Below, piece after piece: positions 45,290 through 56,200 of a DNA stretch of 64,000 bases. Both the position numbers and the translations under genes were made by a program. Below the pieces are notes generated by a model that saw only the letters and a list, made by a program, of their open reading frames with translations, made no database searches and was not told the DNA's origin. The stretch is taken from NCBI GenBank assembly GCA_001692895.1, contig KV748205.1, positions 930,001 to 994,000 of the forward strand, given 5' to 3'. Position 1 is the stretch's first letter, and every line of letters begins with the position of its first letter. This DNA comes from Cenococcum geophilum 1.58 (taxonomy: Eukaryota > Ascomycota > Dothideomycetes > Gloniales > Gloniaceae).

Positions 45290-48200
45290 AAAGATAAATA
45301 GACAGAAATAGATAGTTTTACCTATAATAGGAACTACTGCTAAAAAATAATATAAAAGCCGTTTTATAATTAATTACGGAGCTACTAATAAATTTATAAA
45401 TACCCAATTTATGTATACTTATAACCTACCTACCTTACCCCTTACTAAAGCCCGCGCCCTATAACTCGCTAATAGTAATTATACTATATAGAAGATTACC
45501 TATATAGTATAACTCTACCTAGATATAAATAGGCACTAGGAAGAACTCTAGGCCTATATTACACTACTTACTAACTACCCTATTATCCTTAAAATAAACT
45601 AGCTTAAATAATATAACCCCACCATTAACTAAAAGAAGAAAGAAGTAACCTTTAACTCTAAATACTGCAGAGAGACTTGCCTAGGGCATAGCCTAGCCGC
45701 CTCTATTTACTCCCTAGAATATTAACCTAAGGAACCCCTTATTACCCTACCTATAACTAACTATTACTATATAAGTGCCCCGGCCTTCTACCATATAGCA
45801 TATAAAAAAGGCTAAACCGTTACTATAGCTTCCTAATTATAACTATATAAGCTTAATAAAGAATAGGATTATATTCTCTATAGTAATAGGATAGATATAG
45901 TTAACCTTTTAGAAGATAACACCCCTATAATACTCTACGGACTTTTACCTTTAGACTTTAAGAAGTTTATAAAGCTTAAAAAAGGACTTACTAATAAAGA
46001 ACTCCGTAAGCTCCTCNNNAAGAGGTANTATAACTTTACNAATATATNCTTATAAAAGNGCGNAGATATACTCCCNNTATATTAACCTAATAACTATACC
46101 ATTAATATTAAATAAGGAAAAATGCTACCTTATAAGAGACCCTACCTAATATTAAAAGACAAACTTTTAGTTATAAAAAAGTATATTAACAAGCACCTTA
46201 ATAAAGGATTTATTCGTCCTAGTATATTACTAGTAGCTACCCCTATTTTTCTCGCTAAGAAGCTAGAAGGAGGTATTTAATTCTATATTAACTATAGAGG
46301 ACTTAACGCTATTACAATTAAAAACTAATACCTAGTACCGCTTATATATAAGACCCTTAAGCGGCTTAGTTAAGCCAAAATCTATACTAAGCTCGACATT
46401 ATTGCCGCCTTTAATTATTTTTAAATATAAGAAGGTAACGAATGGAAAACCGTATTTACATCGCGCTTTGGCTAATTTAAATATACCGTTATACCCTTTA
46501 GTATATATAACGGCCCAGGCACCTTCTAAAGCTATATTAATAACGCCTTACGGGATTACTTTAACGACTTCTACTCTGCGTACCTAGATAACATACTTAT
46601 TTATAGCGATAACCCCTTTAAGTATACTAAACACGTTTAAAAGGTCCTATAGCGCCTTAAGGATATAGGACTTTATATTAATTTAAAGAAATGCGAATTC
46701 TTAGTTATAGAAGTAAAATACCTTAAACTAATTATTACTACTAAGGGTGTCCATATAGACCCCGAGAAGGTACGTATAATTACTAAATAGTAAGCCCCTA
46801 ACTGCATTAAGGACGTATAAGCCTTCCTTAGTTTTACTAACTTCTATCGGAAATTTATATACAACTTCTTAGGCATAGTAGTACTACTTATAGTAATAAT
46901 GCGAACGAAGGGCCTTTTTATAAAAGGAAGAAAAATATACCTACGCTTTACCTAGACGCCTAAATATAAGAAGGCGTTCTAAGACCTTAAAAATGCCTTT
47001 ACTAAAGCACCTATTTTAGCTTACTTTATACCAGAACAATAACTCTACCTTAAAACCGACTTCTTAGACCACGTTAATGTAGGCATTCTCTCTTAGATAG
47101 GCGACGACGGTCTTCTTTACTTAGTTATATTCTACTCGTCTAAGCTTATACTATAAGAGTATAACTATAAGATCTATAATAAAGAACTCCTTATAATTAT
47201 ATAAGCGTTTAAAGAATTNTAACTAGAACTNTCCTTANTANAGCCNNACTANCNAANTAAAGTNNTTATAGACTATTGCAACCTTAAGTACTTTATAACT
47301 ATAAAGTAGCTAAACTAATACTAAGCACATTAGAACAAGTTCCTCTCTAGTTTTAACTTTAAAATTATATATAGACTAGAAGTATAAGGTACTAAACCTA
47401 ATAGCCTAATACGCCGCTTGCAAGACCTTCCTTAATCTAAAAATAACTCCTATAATTAGTTCCAATAATAGACGATCCTAAAAGTACGAAATTTAGCCTT
47501 AGGTATACTACCTACAATAGAGCTAACTATACCCTAGCTTTATACTACAGAACTAGAGTTACCTTCCAAAATTAACGAGCTTATTACTACGGTATATAAC
47601 GCCTTTATTAACCTATTACTATATTAACTTACCGCAAAGACCGCTAGCGCCCGTACGCTGCCTATTAACCTCTAAAGCTTAGGCTAAATTAATATAGCAG
47701 CCTTAGAAGTAAAAGAAAATAGGCTCTATTATAGAGGCCGCCTATTTATCCCTAACTTAGAAAATTTACAACAGCAACTAATCTAAATAGCCTACAACCT
47801 CCAATTAAGCGGCTACCTAGGTAAAAGAGGAACTTATAAGCTTCTTAGCCAATACTACTTCTAGCTAAAAATAATAGACTTAGTTAAACACTTTATAGGC
47901 GCCTGCTACGGTTATAAGCGCGCTAAGGCCTTTAATATAAAGTACTAAGGACTACTATACCCTCTACTAGTACCTATATAACAATAGGCAGATATTGCTA
48001 TAGATTTTATTATTAACCTACTACCTTATAAATAACACGGCCGTACCTATAAGAATATCCTTATAATAATATACCAACTTATAAAAGAGCGCCACTACGT
48101 TCTAACTAAAGGCGTAGCCATTAGTAACGTTACTAACGCCTTTTTTCGCGAAGTTTACTAACTATATAGGTTACCTAACTTAATTACGTCCAACTAAGGT

Positions 48201-49170
48201 ATATAATTTAACTTTAATATATAGAGACGAATCTACTAATACCTTAGCATTTCCGTTAAGATATCTATATCCTTCTATTATAAAACTGCTAGGTAATTAG
48301 AAAACGCTAATACCAGCATAAAAGCGTACCTATAATAGGTAGTCGCCTATAGTTAAGAGAACTAGGTAGATTACCTCCTACTAGGTAAATTTATAGTAAA
48401 TAACTACGTCTTAACTACTATAGGACTTACCCCATTCTTCGCGAATAAGGGTTATTACCCCTAATCTAGTATAGAGCTACTAGAACCTATTAATAAGAAA
48501 CTACTATATAGAAAACGCCTTAAGATGCTACTTGCCGACTAGTATACAGACCGTATAAAAAATCTACTCAACTACTATAAGGGAGAAATGGCCTAGGCTT
48601 AAGTAAAGTAGGCCTACTTTGCCGACCGTTATAGAACGCCACTACTGGAGATACGTGTTAGTAACTAGGTATGGCTAGATATACGTAATATCTCTATATA
48701 AAGGCCTATAAAGTTACTTAATTATAAGAACCTTAGCCCCTATTTAATTAAACGAGTTATTAATAAGGGAGCCGCATATAAGCTAGAACTCCCGCCTACT
48801 TTAGCTACCTATAGGATATAGCCTATATTTTACCTATGGCTACTACACCTCTATTAGCCTAACCCCTTACTAGGGCAAATATAGCCTAAACCCCTATTAG
48901 TATTAATTTAAGATAAAAATAAAGATAAGAACTATAAGGAGTGGACCATTAAATAAATTATTAACTTTAAATACTTTGGTAAAGGCAGAGGACGACGGCT
49001 CTACTATAAAGCTATATACATAGGATTCGATATAAATTAGCCAGAATAGTAACTATAAGAAGACTTTAAAAATATAAAGGATCTAATTAGCGACTTTTAC
49101 TACGCGAACCTATAGAAACCGGGCTTAAGTAGAGACTTTATACCTAATCCTCTATAGAAGCCCTTATAGA
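45290..49170 (+). pseudogene. Pol of chromovirus C: protease, RT, RNase H, integrase, chromodomain
   Basis: Protease region about 45350-45500. RT with LEGGI*FYINYRGLN and ITIKN*Y (about 46266-46335), catalytic YLDNILIYSD (46580-46609; second Asp changed to Asn), LSFTNFYRKFI (about 46830-46860). RNase H with YNKELLIII (about 47180-47205). Integrase core about 47960-48330 (ADIAIDFIINLLPY near 47989). Chromodomain-like EWTIKQIINFKYF then RRLYYKAIYIGFD and EDFKNIKDLISDFY (48940-49105). The reading frame is interrupted by stops and two clusters of N. The 3' non-coding part (49180-49440) holds an imperfect hairpin (TTACCACGTAAGGG / AGTGTAATTACGTG). Confidence 0.85.
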
Positions 49171-49453
49171 GTTAAACCGTCGTATATTACCACGTAAGGG
49201 TAAATTACCGTTAAATTGCGGTAAAGTGTAATTACGTGACTAGAATATTGTTAAGATGTCTAGGAACTTTAACTAGTGGTTAAAGTTATCTAATAAGTCG
49301 GATTCTTAGATACTAAGCCCTATTATATAACGTTGTTTTAAGCCTTTAGCAATACCCCCCTTTTTCTTCTTTTTTACACCTTAAGTGTCCCTTTTATATA
49401 TATATAGTAACCATAGCGTCGCCAGAGCTCCGCCTCTATAAGAGGGGGGGTAG

Positions 49454-49646
49454 TGTTACGGAACCCCACCGCAGGGGCCTCTATAGGAGAGCCCCGTGCT
49501 CTCGCGTACACCTCGCGTATAGCTTATGTTAGCTACGCGTAGGTATATCACCTCCTTACGCCCTCGACCCTTACGATCGATCGCGTAATGTCTTATAAAC
49601 TCCTCGAATATATACGCTTTATAGCCACTGCCCCCGTCCCGTGACA
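49454..49646 (+). repeat. LTR (3') of chromovirus C
   Basis: 193 bp, TGTTACGGAACCCC ... CCCGTGACA. Contains a GC-rich stem GGGGCCTCTATAGGAGAGCC near 49470. A 63-codon minus-strand open frame over it is only LTR sequence. Confidence 0.92.
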
Positions 49647-49651
49647 TTCTC

Positions 49652-49757
49652 CTTTCCTTTTCTCTAGCTTTAGATCCTCGTTTATAAACAATCTAATAGT
49701 ATAGGCTTGCGCGTCCCCCTTGCCGTGCTCGTGCCTTAATTAACTAAGTTGCTAACA
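49652..49757 (+). repeat. LTR (3') of chromovirus B, second part
   Basis: 106 bp matching 35037-35142 (ends GTTGCTAACA), completing the LTR begun at 40573. Confidence 0.9.
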
Positions 49758-49784
49758 ATATGGTCTTATTAACAGCTAGGTAAG
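49758..49784 (-). pseudogene. Bridge fragment of the piggyBac-type transposase
   Basis: 27 bases trapped between two LTR elements. On the minus strand it reads YLAVNKTI, which joins the N-terminal frame (ending at 52604) to the DDE part (starting at 34918) without a frame change after one TSD copy of each insertion is dropped. Confidence 0.7.
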
Positions 49785-50043
49785 TATAAGGGTTATTTTA
49801 ACCCTTACTCGGGTGTATTGCTTAAGGGCCGCTTAGGGGTAGCTAAGGCCTAGCCGAAGGCTAGGCTTAGCACCTCCTTATAAGCACCTTGGGCTTACAG
49901 ACCTTTCCCTCCTTATCGGTTTGTCTCTATACTTAGGCTATTACCTACCCTTATTACTATATTATCCTCTTCTATTAACTCTCCTATAACTTATACTTAG
50001 CTTACCTACTCCCTACTATATACCTAGGCAAATATGCCTTATA
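49785..50043 (+). repeat. LTR (5') of element D
   Basis: 259 bp. Begins with the palindromic GGGTTATTTTAACCC. Confidence 0.9.
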
Positions 50044-50796
50044 TTTAAACCAATCCTATACCCTTCTGGGTAGTAGCTAGTAGCAAGCTATTAATCTAAA
50101 ATTAGGTTATACTACCCCCCCTATTTTAGATGTATTATATACTCCCCCCCCCCTTATTATCTACACCTATACTATATATATATAGCCTCTTTTTCTTTAT
50201 AGATTAGTCTTTATACGAGTCCTTTCTTTCTTATAATTAGTATACGGACTACCGATCGACATAAGCTAAGGGCTCCGCCCTCGAGCAAATTTATAATCCT
50301 TTACCTCTACCTAAGCCAATCGCGTTTACTGCGACATAGTAGGTACACCAGCAGATGCTAGCAGATCGCGTCCTTATATATATATAGATAGGATCCGAAG
50401 AAGGAAAGGAGATAGTGGCTATCTAGCTATCCGGATCGTACGCGATTATCTCCTAAGGAGATTAGTATACCTATATACAATCGGCGGTGCAGCGGTACAG
50501 CTCTGCCCCAACGGCGACCTAAAGGTAATTCGTTTACTATTTAAAAGCTTTCTAGCAGGAGTTAAGGGGGATCTTACGCGATTAAGCTTATAAAACACTC
50601 TATAGGCCAACCGCGGTTTACTTGTAATAGAGGTCCTACTAATAGAGCTTAGAAGGTTAAACGTCCTTAAAGAGATACAGCTACCCTAGAGGCTATCCAA
50701 TTACTATTTAATAGCCATTTAAAGAACTGACGGCTAGCTTTTAAAGCTATAGCTACTACCCTCTCTTTTAGATCAAATACAACCTTAAGCTTTGGC
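50044..50796 (+). other. 5' interior of element D, unknown frame
   Basis: C-runs (50107-50118, 50145-50155) and TATA-like runs, then from about 50395 a + strand frame readable through stops (KEIVAI*LSGSYAIIS, SAVQRYSSAPTAT). It could be a Gag remnant, but no domain was recognised. Confidence 0.4.
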
Positions 50797-50799
50797 TTA

Positions 50800-51367
50800 G
50801 GGCGTGTTCGGTTGCAGCTCCAGATTGAATCTGGAGGCTTCAGAACCGAGTTAATCTGGAGCCTCAATCTGATCTGGAGGTGTCTGTTCGGTCAATCTGG
50901 CGACTTTCTGATCTGGAGCTCCTTCAGATCGGCAACCGCGTCAAATTCGCACGCTTTACCGTATATAGTAGTTGAACTTGAGCTCTTGGCGTCAGATCAA
51001 TCTGGAGCTTTTTTCTCCAGATCAATCGTTAAGTCAAATCTAGAGCTCTGCTCGTGCGTTTGCCCACCATGCCCCTAACCACCACCACCCTTACCGACGA
51101 CAGATTACTACTGCAGCTGCAGGCCTATACGATGTCCTCTTAATTAATTCTTATTGTCACCGTTTAGATCCGACCAGGCAGAAGACGTCGCTAATCCTGA
51201 GCCCCATCTAAGGCCTTTTATTAGAACGATCAACCGAACAGTCAGCTTTATTTCAGATTGAGTACGACCACCAGATTAAGCGCCACTAATTATCTTTTAA
51301 TTGACGCCGGTGAAAGCACGGATCAACGTCAGATTGAAAAAGCTCCAGATTGCAACAGAACACGCCC
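50800..51367. mobile_element. PIF/Harbinger-like MITE
   Basis: 568 bp with TIRs GGGCGTGTTCGGTTGCA (left) and GGGCGTGTTCTGTTGCA (read inward from the right), and TTA target duplications at 50797-50799 and 51368-51370, the PIF/Harbinger pattern. The motif ATCTGGAG or its complement recurs at least eight times, mostly subterminal. Not visibly RIP-mutated although its host element is, so it is a late arrival. Two open frames inside are incidental. Confidence 0.88.
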
Positions 51368-51370
51368 TTA

Positions 51371-52135
51371 GAGATCCTATGCAATTTTATAAGCTACGGC
51401 TTACCTTAAGAGCTACGGCTCGTCTAAGAGCTACGGCTTTAGGATCTAGGTAATCTCGTAAGCTACGGCTTACCTTAAAGCTACGGCTCGCTTAGGAGCT
51501 TCGGCTCTAAGATCCTATAAAATCTCTTATAGAGCTACAGCTCCGACCTAGAAACTCTCCGGTTATCAACCTAAGGGCTACTAAGACTTAACCGTAGGCG
51601 GTTATCTCTCAGAGCTACGGCTTACCTTAAGCTTCGGCTTAAAGATCCTATATAATCTTATAAGCTATGGCTTACCCCAAAAGCTTCGGCTTAAAGATCC
51701 CATGCGATCTCGTAAGCTACGGCTTACCCTAAGCTACGGCTCGTCTAAGGGCTACGGTCTAACCTGGAGACTATCCGGTTATCAGCTATAAGGCTACTAA
51801 GACTTAATCGTACGCAATTATCTCTTCTAAAGTTATAAGCTTAGCTTAAGAGATCCTATTAAGGTTAAATGCTATCCTTAAGCTATAGTTACAGCTTTAA
51901 GAGCTATGGCTTATCTAAGAGCTACTACTCGCCAAAGAGCTTCGGCTTAGAGATTCTATATAATCTTATAAGCTATAAATTACCTAGGGAGCTACGTCTT
52001 ACCTAACCCTTAATCCTTTTATAATTAAGCCGGCTCCAATTTGGAGATTATCCGGCTATCAGCTATAGAGCTGCCGAGACTTAACTATATGCGGTTGTCT
52101 CTTCAAAATTAATTATATGCGATTAAGTCTTACCC
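51371..52135. repeat. Degenerate tandem array AGCTACGGCTTACC
   Basis: Units of about 50-90 bp, each with GATCCTAT..AATCT, then AGCTACGGCTTACCTTAAG. A second sub-repeat (CCGGTTATCA..CTA..GGCTACTAAGACTTAA) recurs at about 51558, 51775 and 52050. Arrays of this kind can be internal repeats of a decayed Gag or a satellite seed; neither is shown. Confidence 0.75.
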
Positions 52136-52344
52136 CACTAGTAGACGCTCTTTTCCTTCCTAAATAGGCCTTTTTTCCTATAGGGTTTTGGCCATAAGTT
52201 AAGGTTTTTATTAAGGCTGCTTGGCTAGTCTTTCTCCCTATTTCCCTATATAGTAAGGCTTTAGCATTACTTACCTTTTATATATAGAAATTAATTTATT
52301 TAGGTATATGGGCTAGGGGCTAGCCTTAACGAAGGGGGGGGTAA
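52136..52344 (+). other. 3' non-coding part of element D
   Basis: Contains T-runs and TATA-like motifs and ends in the G-run polypurine tract at 52332-52341. No gene seen. Confidence 0.5.
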
Positions 52345-52603
52345 TATAAGGGTTATTTTAACCCTTACTCGGGTGTATCGCCTAAAGGCCGCTTAGGGGT
52401 AGCCAAGGCCTAGCCAAAGGCTAGGCTTAGCACCTCCTTATAAGCACCTCGGGCTTATAGCCCTTTCCCTCCTTATTAGTTCGTCTCTATACTTAGGCTA
52501 TTACCTACCCTTATTACCATATTGTCCTCTTTTATCAACTCTTCTATAACTTATACTCGGCTTACCTACTCCCTATTATATACCTAGACAAATATACCTT
52601 ACA
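52345..52603 (+). repeat. LTR (3') of element D
   Basis: 259 bp, same length as the 5' LTR, differing mostly by transitions; ends CCTTACA before TSD GTAAG. Confidence 0.9.
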
Positions 52604-53188
52604 GTAAGGGCTAGGGCGCCAGTACTACTGGTAGTATACTTATAGATATATAGAGAGCTTATCTACGCGGTTAAATATACTGTGGAAACCGTCCTTAAGT
52701 ATAGAACTATATTAAATATAGCGCTCTAGCTGCTTAAAGCGATTCTTTAATATATAGTTACCTACTTTATAAGCAGCTCCCCTTTTAATAGGGCCCTAAT
52801 AATCCTCTACTACTAGCTCTATTATAATTCTCATGTAAATTACGACCCTAAAGTATACATAGAGCTCCTACCTACACGTAGGCAGCTAGGGTCATTACTT
52901 GCCCCTAGGCGCATCCTTTTCTAATATGGGATACGCCTCTATAAAAGCGTTTATCTAGCTAGCTATCTTATCTAGTATCTTATTGGTAAAGAATAGGCTA
53001 AATAGGACTATAGGATCGTGGCGATCGATGCTAGAGGGGATAGCAGCTTTACCAGGGTTGTAATAGTCGTCTATTAGAAAGGGAGAGAAAGGAGGGAGGG
53101 CTTAGGGCTTCGGTGGTGGATTTTTGGACAATTTGGTGCAAGGATCCTTCCACTATATATAGTCAATGTCATTTAATGTTCGGGGCAT
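52604..53188 (-). pseudogene. piggyBac-type transposase, N-terminal part
   Basis: ATG at 53188 (MPRTLNDIDYI). Then a Pro-rich start and DPIVLFSLFFTNKILDKIA (about 53030-52970), the D.F..FF....I..I.. block of piggyBac proteins. ELYVYFRVVIYMRI (about 52870-52830; family pattern EL..F.G..I.MG) and NRFKQLERYI*YSS (about 52755-52715) match the RFQ.I.R...S block. 585 bases are in one frame with a handful of stops at Gln/Trp positions. The frame ends at the TSD of element D and resumes at 49784. Confidence 0.82.
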
Positions 53189-54845
53189 TGTATTGCATTG
53201 ATTTGGGCTTAAATAACTAGCTAATTCGACTGTTTACATGCTCTGTTAATGCCTCGCGTATAGCTCAGCACGGTGTTCCTGCACGGCCCTAAAAACTAGC
53301 CCAAGCGTTGCACCTCAGCGGATATTTCGTAAGTTTTGAACTAGTCGCTAAAGGTAGAGTTGTTAAACTTTAAGATATAGCAGCAAAGGATATTATTTCC
53401 TGGATTACATATCACCACCCATAAATCTTCTACCTGTATTATCGTAACTTAATACAGCCTCTACTGTAGCATTATAATAAGGCGCTTTAAATAGAGCATT
53501 TACTCCCAACCTGGTGTAAAAAATAGCCGCAGATTTTTAAATAATAGTATTCTATGCGTACATAGTAATTAGCCTTATGCAGAAACGTGAGATATAATCT
53601 CTGCGTTGACTTATCTATAATAGAGCTACAGTGGAACTGTCTAATTCCGCGCCTATAACAACCATATAAGACGGGAGAAATGTCACAACTAACACAATCG
53701 ATTCAATTGCGTGATTTTAAAGTTTTGGGGCTGTTCCGAATCAACAACCTTTATTGACTGACGCCAAAGCCCAATTAAAGGGCTGTTTGAATGATTCGGC
53801 TATACGAATCATTTTCTGCTCTAAATGTATTCTAGATTATTATACGGAGCTCATATCCCACATTTTTAAGATTTTAACCCGGAAAACCCGGAAAACCGAA
53901 TAGCCTGCGAAATTGGAAGGCCTTTTGATTCGTCTCACCTTAGAGCTCGAGCGGCCTTTGATTCGAACAGTCTGTTAAGTTGAACAACCCACCGCATCGG
54001 ACAGGCGAATTATTCGACCAGTCCATTGATTCGTCTGGCCTGTAGATTTGTCCGGCCTGTTGATTCGGCCATCCGCCTTTCTTGTCCAGACGTTCCTTTC
54101 GGCCATTTTCACGACACCACAAGCCGTTGGCGGGGATAAATTACCTCCAAGCGTTTTTGGGGGGAGAGGGTCCCAAAACCGGGACCCCCGTATGGGTCAT
54201 ATATACTTGACGACATGTTCTAGTAGCATGCAGAGTGGCTGCTCAGATGACGAGGTCCTAGAATCGGGATCGCGAGCGAGATTAAGCGAGATCGCGAGCA
54301 GCCTGAGGCAGTTAGATTCAAGGTTAAGCGACTATGATTGAGCTTGAGTTAATCCCGAGCGAGATTGAGTAGAGAGTGGGTTGAGGCGGTGCAAGCGTGA
54401 GTGCAATTGAGCCTAAAGTTGTGACCGGGGGTAATTCTGCTGAGTCAATATGGGTGTATCAACGAACCAAATTGGAACGTGGGCGCGGTCACTTTGTCGC
54501 ATTTAATAGTTAGCTTATAACACCGCACTATGTTCCTGTATAGTTATGGATCTCCTAGCACACGCCCCTAAAGTGTGTTATGGGATTCTACTCGTTCACT
54601 TCCTAACCAAAACCCACGATTTGGTGAACGTTACCAACAAATACTACTTTCTATGCGTGTCCACTAAATCGACTTTACTACTTGACTCCAGAAGGCATGA
54701 TATACGCGACCTAAAATGAATGAACATAATAATAACGAGTTATTGAAAGGAGTGCGGGAGTTTGTAAACTGACGACCACCAGACCTGGCACCGATATAAA
54801 CCAATACGAACCGATAAAATATCGGGTATCGGCAATATATCGGCA
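53189..54845. other. Little-mutated island with short repeats, no gene recognised
   Basis: Higher GC and few TpA-rich stretches. The first few hundred bases are probably the 5' leader and end of the piggyBac-type element. 53632-53660 reads CAGTGGAACTGTCTAATTCC, resembling a pogo/Fot-type TIR, but no partner was found. 53925-54080 has imperfect ~21-bp repeats around TTGATTCGTC. 54171-54190 is a GGGTCCC...GGGACCC stem. 54264-54370 repeats GCGAGATT. Two overlapping open frames (60 and 97 codons) have no recognised domain and cross the repeats. Confidence 0.5.
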
Positions 54846-54992
54846 ATCTATTATTCACACGCTTGCGGAGAAGAGGATTAATTAATCTGATTGGTGGGTA
54901 CGGGCTCAAAGGCATCAATTGAGAATGGGTATATTCGCAAGGCCATTTGCAGGGGATTGCCCTGCCTTAACTAAACGTGATGCCCATGGACC
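54846..54992 (-). repeat. B2 split direct repeat of YR retroelement 2
   Basis: 147 bp (ATCTATTATTCACACGCTTG ... CCCATGGACC). Less mutated than B1. Confidence 0.9.
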
Positions 54993-55070
54993 CGTGCGCA
55001 AGCATATCGCTACAGTATCTATTTATAAAGCCTAAAATATGTAACTAAAGAAAAAGGTGCGGGTGGGAGG

Positions 55071-55170
55071 GAAAGTAAGCAAGCAAGGCTTAATTTTGTA
55101 AATGTTGATAATATTAGTGTTGCTGAGATGTAGGGGTGCTGCTATAGTGCTCGCTTAGCCACATAGACAT
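55071..55170 (-). repeat. A2 split direct repeat of YR retroelement 2
   Basis: 100 bp (GAAAGTAAGCAAGCAAGGCT ... GCCACATAGACAT), matching A1 at 59484-59583. Confidence 0.9.
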
Positions 55171-55174
55171 ATTT

Positions 55175-55321
55175 ATCTATTATTTACACGCTTGCGGAGA
55201 AGAGGATTAATTAATTTAATTGGTGGGTACAGGCTTAAAGGCATTAATTAAAAATAGGTATATTCGCAAGGCCATTTACAGAGGATTGCCCTGCCTTAAC
55301 TAAACGTAATGCCTATGGACC
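55175..55321 (-). repeat. B1 split direct repeat of YR retroelement 2
   Basis: 147 bp (ATCTATTATTTACACGCTTG ... CCTATGGACC). Differs from B2 mainly by C/T and G/A. Confidence 0.9.
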
Positions 55322-55539
55322 TAGAAGCGCAGCGCCCGTACCATATAAGGTAGAGTAAGGGAAAGAAAAAATAAAAAATAAAAAAGGGGGGGAAAGAAGA
55401 GATTTAAGTTAATGTATTAGAGTGCTAAAATAGGCACTCCTGTACGCCGTTGTGCCTAAATACCTTTGCCTATTATATTTAGGGCGAGTAACAATAAGAA
55501 CGGTATTAGCGTTCCACGTTAGAAGTTTATACTTAGCCA

Positions 55540-56200
55540 GAATAGGTCTTTTAGGGATAATAAATAGTAAAGCTAGAACGCTTATAAGGACCACCGGCCC
55601 AGTTACTGTATTTAGCCGTCTGTAAAACCGTTGTCTTAAGTGTATTAAGTAGCACCTTTTTAAAATAAGTGTCCGTTATAGAGCTTAAAGTGGAGGCTAA
55701 GAGTGGTAACTTTATACTTTAGCTTATTTCTAACCGCGTAGCTTATAAAGGCCAATCTCTTAAAGCGAAAGAGAGGGGCGTTTCTAGGTTGGGGGTTATT
55801 TTTAAATAGGTGTTTTATAGCTTAAACTGCATATTTAGGTTGCCCTAAAGCGGCAATTATGATTAAGACTCCTTAGTAATTAACGTCCGTTTTACTACGC
55901 TTTAGACGTAATGTTATATGGTCCTCTACTAGCGTTATATCGTTTCTAGTATATTTTATAGTAAAGAAGGCGTAGCTATCTTTCTAAGCCTTAGTGTAGG
56001 TAATCTTGCCTAGACGAAGGAATCCCGTAAAGGCTATAGTGACGGTGGCGTTAAAGTTAAGATCCTTAACGGATTAGGCATTTGGGGTAACTAATTAGGT
56101 AAGGATGTCTTTAGTAATTAGTAATCTTTTAGCTGTAATAGAGGGATTTATAGATATTGCACCGTTTAGGATCCTCTTAATAATAGGATTATTAAAGACA
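55540..56200 (-). pseudogene. Tyrosine recombinase of YR retroelement 2
   Basis: Minus strand, read through stops: TVTIAFTGFLRLGKITYTKA (about 56050-55990), HITLRLKRSKTDVN (about 55910-55870), NPQPRNAPLFRF (about 55830), catalytic NGHLF*KGAT*Y (expected GHSFRKGATQY; about 55665-55630) and IQ*LGRWSL*AF*LYY (about 55604-55555) with the C-terminal Tyr. Integrates the circular cDNA by strand exchange. The Arg of HxxR is lost (CGx to stop). A 61-codon open frame at 55409-55594 is another reading frame of this gene. Confidence 0.85.

Larger units (their letters stand above)
40686..49646 (+). mobile_element. Ty3/gypsy chromovirus C, with hAT inside and a duplicated LTR segment
   Basis: TSD TTCTC (40681-40685, 49647-49651). 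Right LTR 193 bp (49454-49646), left LTR 297 bp because its last 104 bp are tandemly repeated (40775-40878 and 40879-40982). Purine tract AAGAGGGGGGGTAG before the right LTR gives + orientation. LTRs are GC-rich compared with the interior. Gag at the left, hAT 42577-45259 inserted right after the zinc knuckle, pol from about 45290. Contains two clusters of undetermined bases (46017-46077, 47219-47265). Confidence 0.9.
34924..49757 (+). mobile_element. Ty3/gypsy chromovirus B, right LTR split by chromovirus C
   Basis: Left LTR 34924-35142 (219 bp). Right LTR in two parts, 40573-40685 and 49652-49757, which sum to 219 bp once one TSD copy of the inserted element is dropped. TSD ATATA (34919-34923) and ATATG (49758-49762), one transition apart. 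Purine tract AGAGGGGGGGATAA before the right LTR shows + orientation. Own length without the nested element about 5.87 kb. Inserted inside the piggyBac-type transposase gene. Confidence 0.9.
49785..52603 (+). mobile_element. Small LTR element D, no pol recognised
   Basis: LTRs of 259 bp (49785-50043, 52345-52603), TATAAGGGTT ... CCTTATA and ... CCTTACA, with TSD GTAAG (49780-49784, 52604-52608). Purine tract GAAGGGGGGGGTAA before the right LTR gives + orientation. Interior of 2.3 kb has no RT or integrase motif; it holds a decayed unknown frame, a PIF/Harbinger-like MITE and a degenerate repeat array. Probably non-autonomous (LARD-like). Inserted in the piggyBac-type gene. Confidence 0.88.

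Noticed and set aside
53940-54341. 60- and 97-codon open frames on opposite strands
   Set aside because: They overlap each other, cross short repeats and show no recognised domain.
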